The notes under the pieces are model-generated. The model ran no database searches. It saw only the letters and a program-made list of their open reading frames with translations, and was not told the DNA's origin. Shown in pieces: positions 63,014 through 64,000 of a DNA stretch of 64,000 nt. A program made the position numbers and the translations under genes. This DNA comes from Limnomonas spitsbergensis (Eukaryota > Chlorophyta > Chlorophyceae > Chlamydomonadales), in the NCBI GenBank assembly GCA_037349105.1, contig JAYJMM010000097.1:434001-498000 (forward strand), read 5' to 3'. Every line of letters starts with the position of its first letter. Position 1 is the stretch's first letter.

Positions 63014-63445
63014 CTACAGGGGAAGGAGGAGGGAGGGGCATGAATTGAGGTATGTGGGTGTCAGTGCTAGTGCCAGGACAAGATCATCTCCCCCGGCCAC
63101 ATGGCAAGCATTGAGTCCAGCCTACAGCCAATGACCTCCTCCCAGCCCCTGAACCACGGCAAACATCTGGAAGGGGAAGGAGGGGGGAGGGGCATGTGGG
63201 TATCAGTACCAGGACAAGATCATCTCCCCCAGCCATATGGTCATCACCAGGTCCATCCTACAGCCAATGACCTCCGCCCAGCTCCTGAACAACGGCAAAC
63301 ATCTTGCAGAGGGAAGGAGGCACGTGGGTGTTAGTATTAAAACAGGATGGTCTCCCCCAGCCATATGTCAAGCACCAGGTCCAGCATGCACCAAATGACC
63401 TACTCCCAGCTGCTGAACCCATCCAGGCCGTGAAGCATGGCATGC
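63014..63445 (-). repeat. Three copies of the exon 1 start with 3' splice site
   Basis: CAGATGTTTGCCGTGGTTCA then GG(A/G)GCTGGG.GGAGGTCATTGG recurs at about 63095-63175, 63225-63308 and, worn, 63360-63445. Units are about 130 bp. Each covers about 80 nt of exon sequence with a 12-nt or longer deletion and interrupted reading frame. Confidence 0.9.
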
Positions 63446-63454
63446 ATAGTAACA

Positions 63455-64000
63455 AATAGAAGGGGGAGAGGGGGGGGAGGAGGGGGAGGAGCAGGAGAGG
63501 AGGAGGGGCAGGAGGGGGAGGGGGGGGTAGGGGGAGGAGGGGGGGGTAGGGGGGGCAGGGGGGGGTAGGGGGAGCAGGGGACGGGGGTAAGGAGGAGAGG
63601 AAGAGGGGGGGGAGGGGACGGGGGGAAGGATAAGAGGAAGGGGGGGGGGGAGGAGGGTAGGGGAGGGCAGGAGGGGAGGAGGGGAGGGGAGGGGAGAGGG
63701 GGGGAGGAGGGGAAGGGAGGGGAGGGGAGGGGAGGAGGGGAGGAGGGGAGGAGGAGGGGAGAAGGGGGGGAGGAGGGGTGGAGGGGTGAAGGGGTGGAGG
63801 GGAGAGGAGGGGAGAGGAGGGGAGAGGAGGGGGGAGGAGGGAGGAGGGGGGCAAGGGGAGGAGGGGAGAGGGGAGGAGGGGAGGAGGGGAGAGGAGGGGA
63901 GAGGAGGGGAGAGGAGGGGAGAGGAGGGGAGAGGAGGGGAGAGGAGGGGAGAGGAGGGGAGAGGAGGGGAGAGGAGGGGAGAGGAGGGGAGAGGAGGGGA
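63455..64000. repeat. Pure purine (G/A) tract resolving into a 10-bp GAGGAGGGGA array
   Basis: Homopurine on the plus strand for more than 500 bp except for rare T and C bases. 63885-64000 is perfect 10-bp tandem repeat and runs off the window. The sense transcript strand is pyrimidine-only here. Confidence 0.95.

Noticed and set aside
1..64000. tRNA, rRNA or snoRNA genes
   Set aside because: I looked for tRNA-like A/B boxes and rRNA words while reading and saw none I could support; a covariance search was not possible.

Overview
This is a nuclear eukaryotic window, most likely from a chlorophyte green alga of the Chlamydomonadales type. The grounds are: GC-rich coding exons with long CAG-encoded Gln runs and Ala/Gly/Pro-rich linkers; many small exons with GT-AG junctions; a TGTAA polyadenylation-type signal; and introns full of degenerate TTTAGGG/TTCAGGG (plant/algal telomere-type) heptamers. 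The species cannot be fixed from the sequence; a Haematococcus-like alga is only a guess. Almost all long open frames in the repeat tracts are not genes.

Layout. (1) Minus strand, about 5.2 kb down to base 1: three exons of an ankyrin-repeat protein with a possible F-box-like start; its 3' end lies off the window. (2) About 5.2-13.9 kb: a poorly resolved region. It has a near-perfect 50-bp palindrome, a 0.8-kb CCTGCCTCCTG-type minisatellite, a plus-strand Gln-rich frame ending in a Cys/His cluster, an unrecognised plus-strand frame (10236-11093) with a TGTAA signal downstream, and short terminal-inverted-repeat elements. (3) Minus strand, 63013 down to 13940: one giant gene for a SEN1/senataxin-type superfamily 1B RNA/DNA helicase. 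I assembled 35 coding exons whose splice phases all agree. They sum to 11,925 nt (3,974 codons plus stop), and the gene begins beyond the right edge. The helicase motifs occur in order: Q motif (exon 25), Walker A and Ia (26), II (30), III and IV (31), V (33/34), VI (35). The last exon adds about 1,100 residues of low-complexity, Gln/Pro/Arg-Asp-rich tail.

The striking feature is in the introns. Nearly every one contains tandem or dispersed copies of the adjoining exon edge together with its splice site: exon tails with 5' splice sites lie downstream of the exon, and exon starts with 3' splice sites lie upstream. Some have grown into large arrays, such as 48 bp x about 38 after exon 16, 32 bp x about 36 after exon 4, and about 117 bp x about 10 after exon 34 (this last with a GC-AG donor). 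The ankyrin gene shows the same pattern, so it is not specific to one gene. I call these copies exon-edge echoes. They explain most of the 37 kb of intron in the helicase gene, and they look like a continuing process of exon-intron junction duplication.
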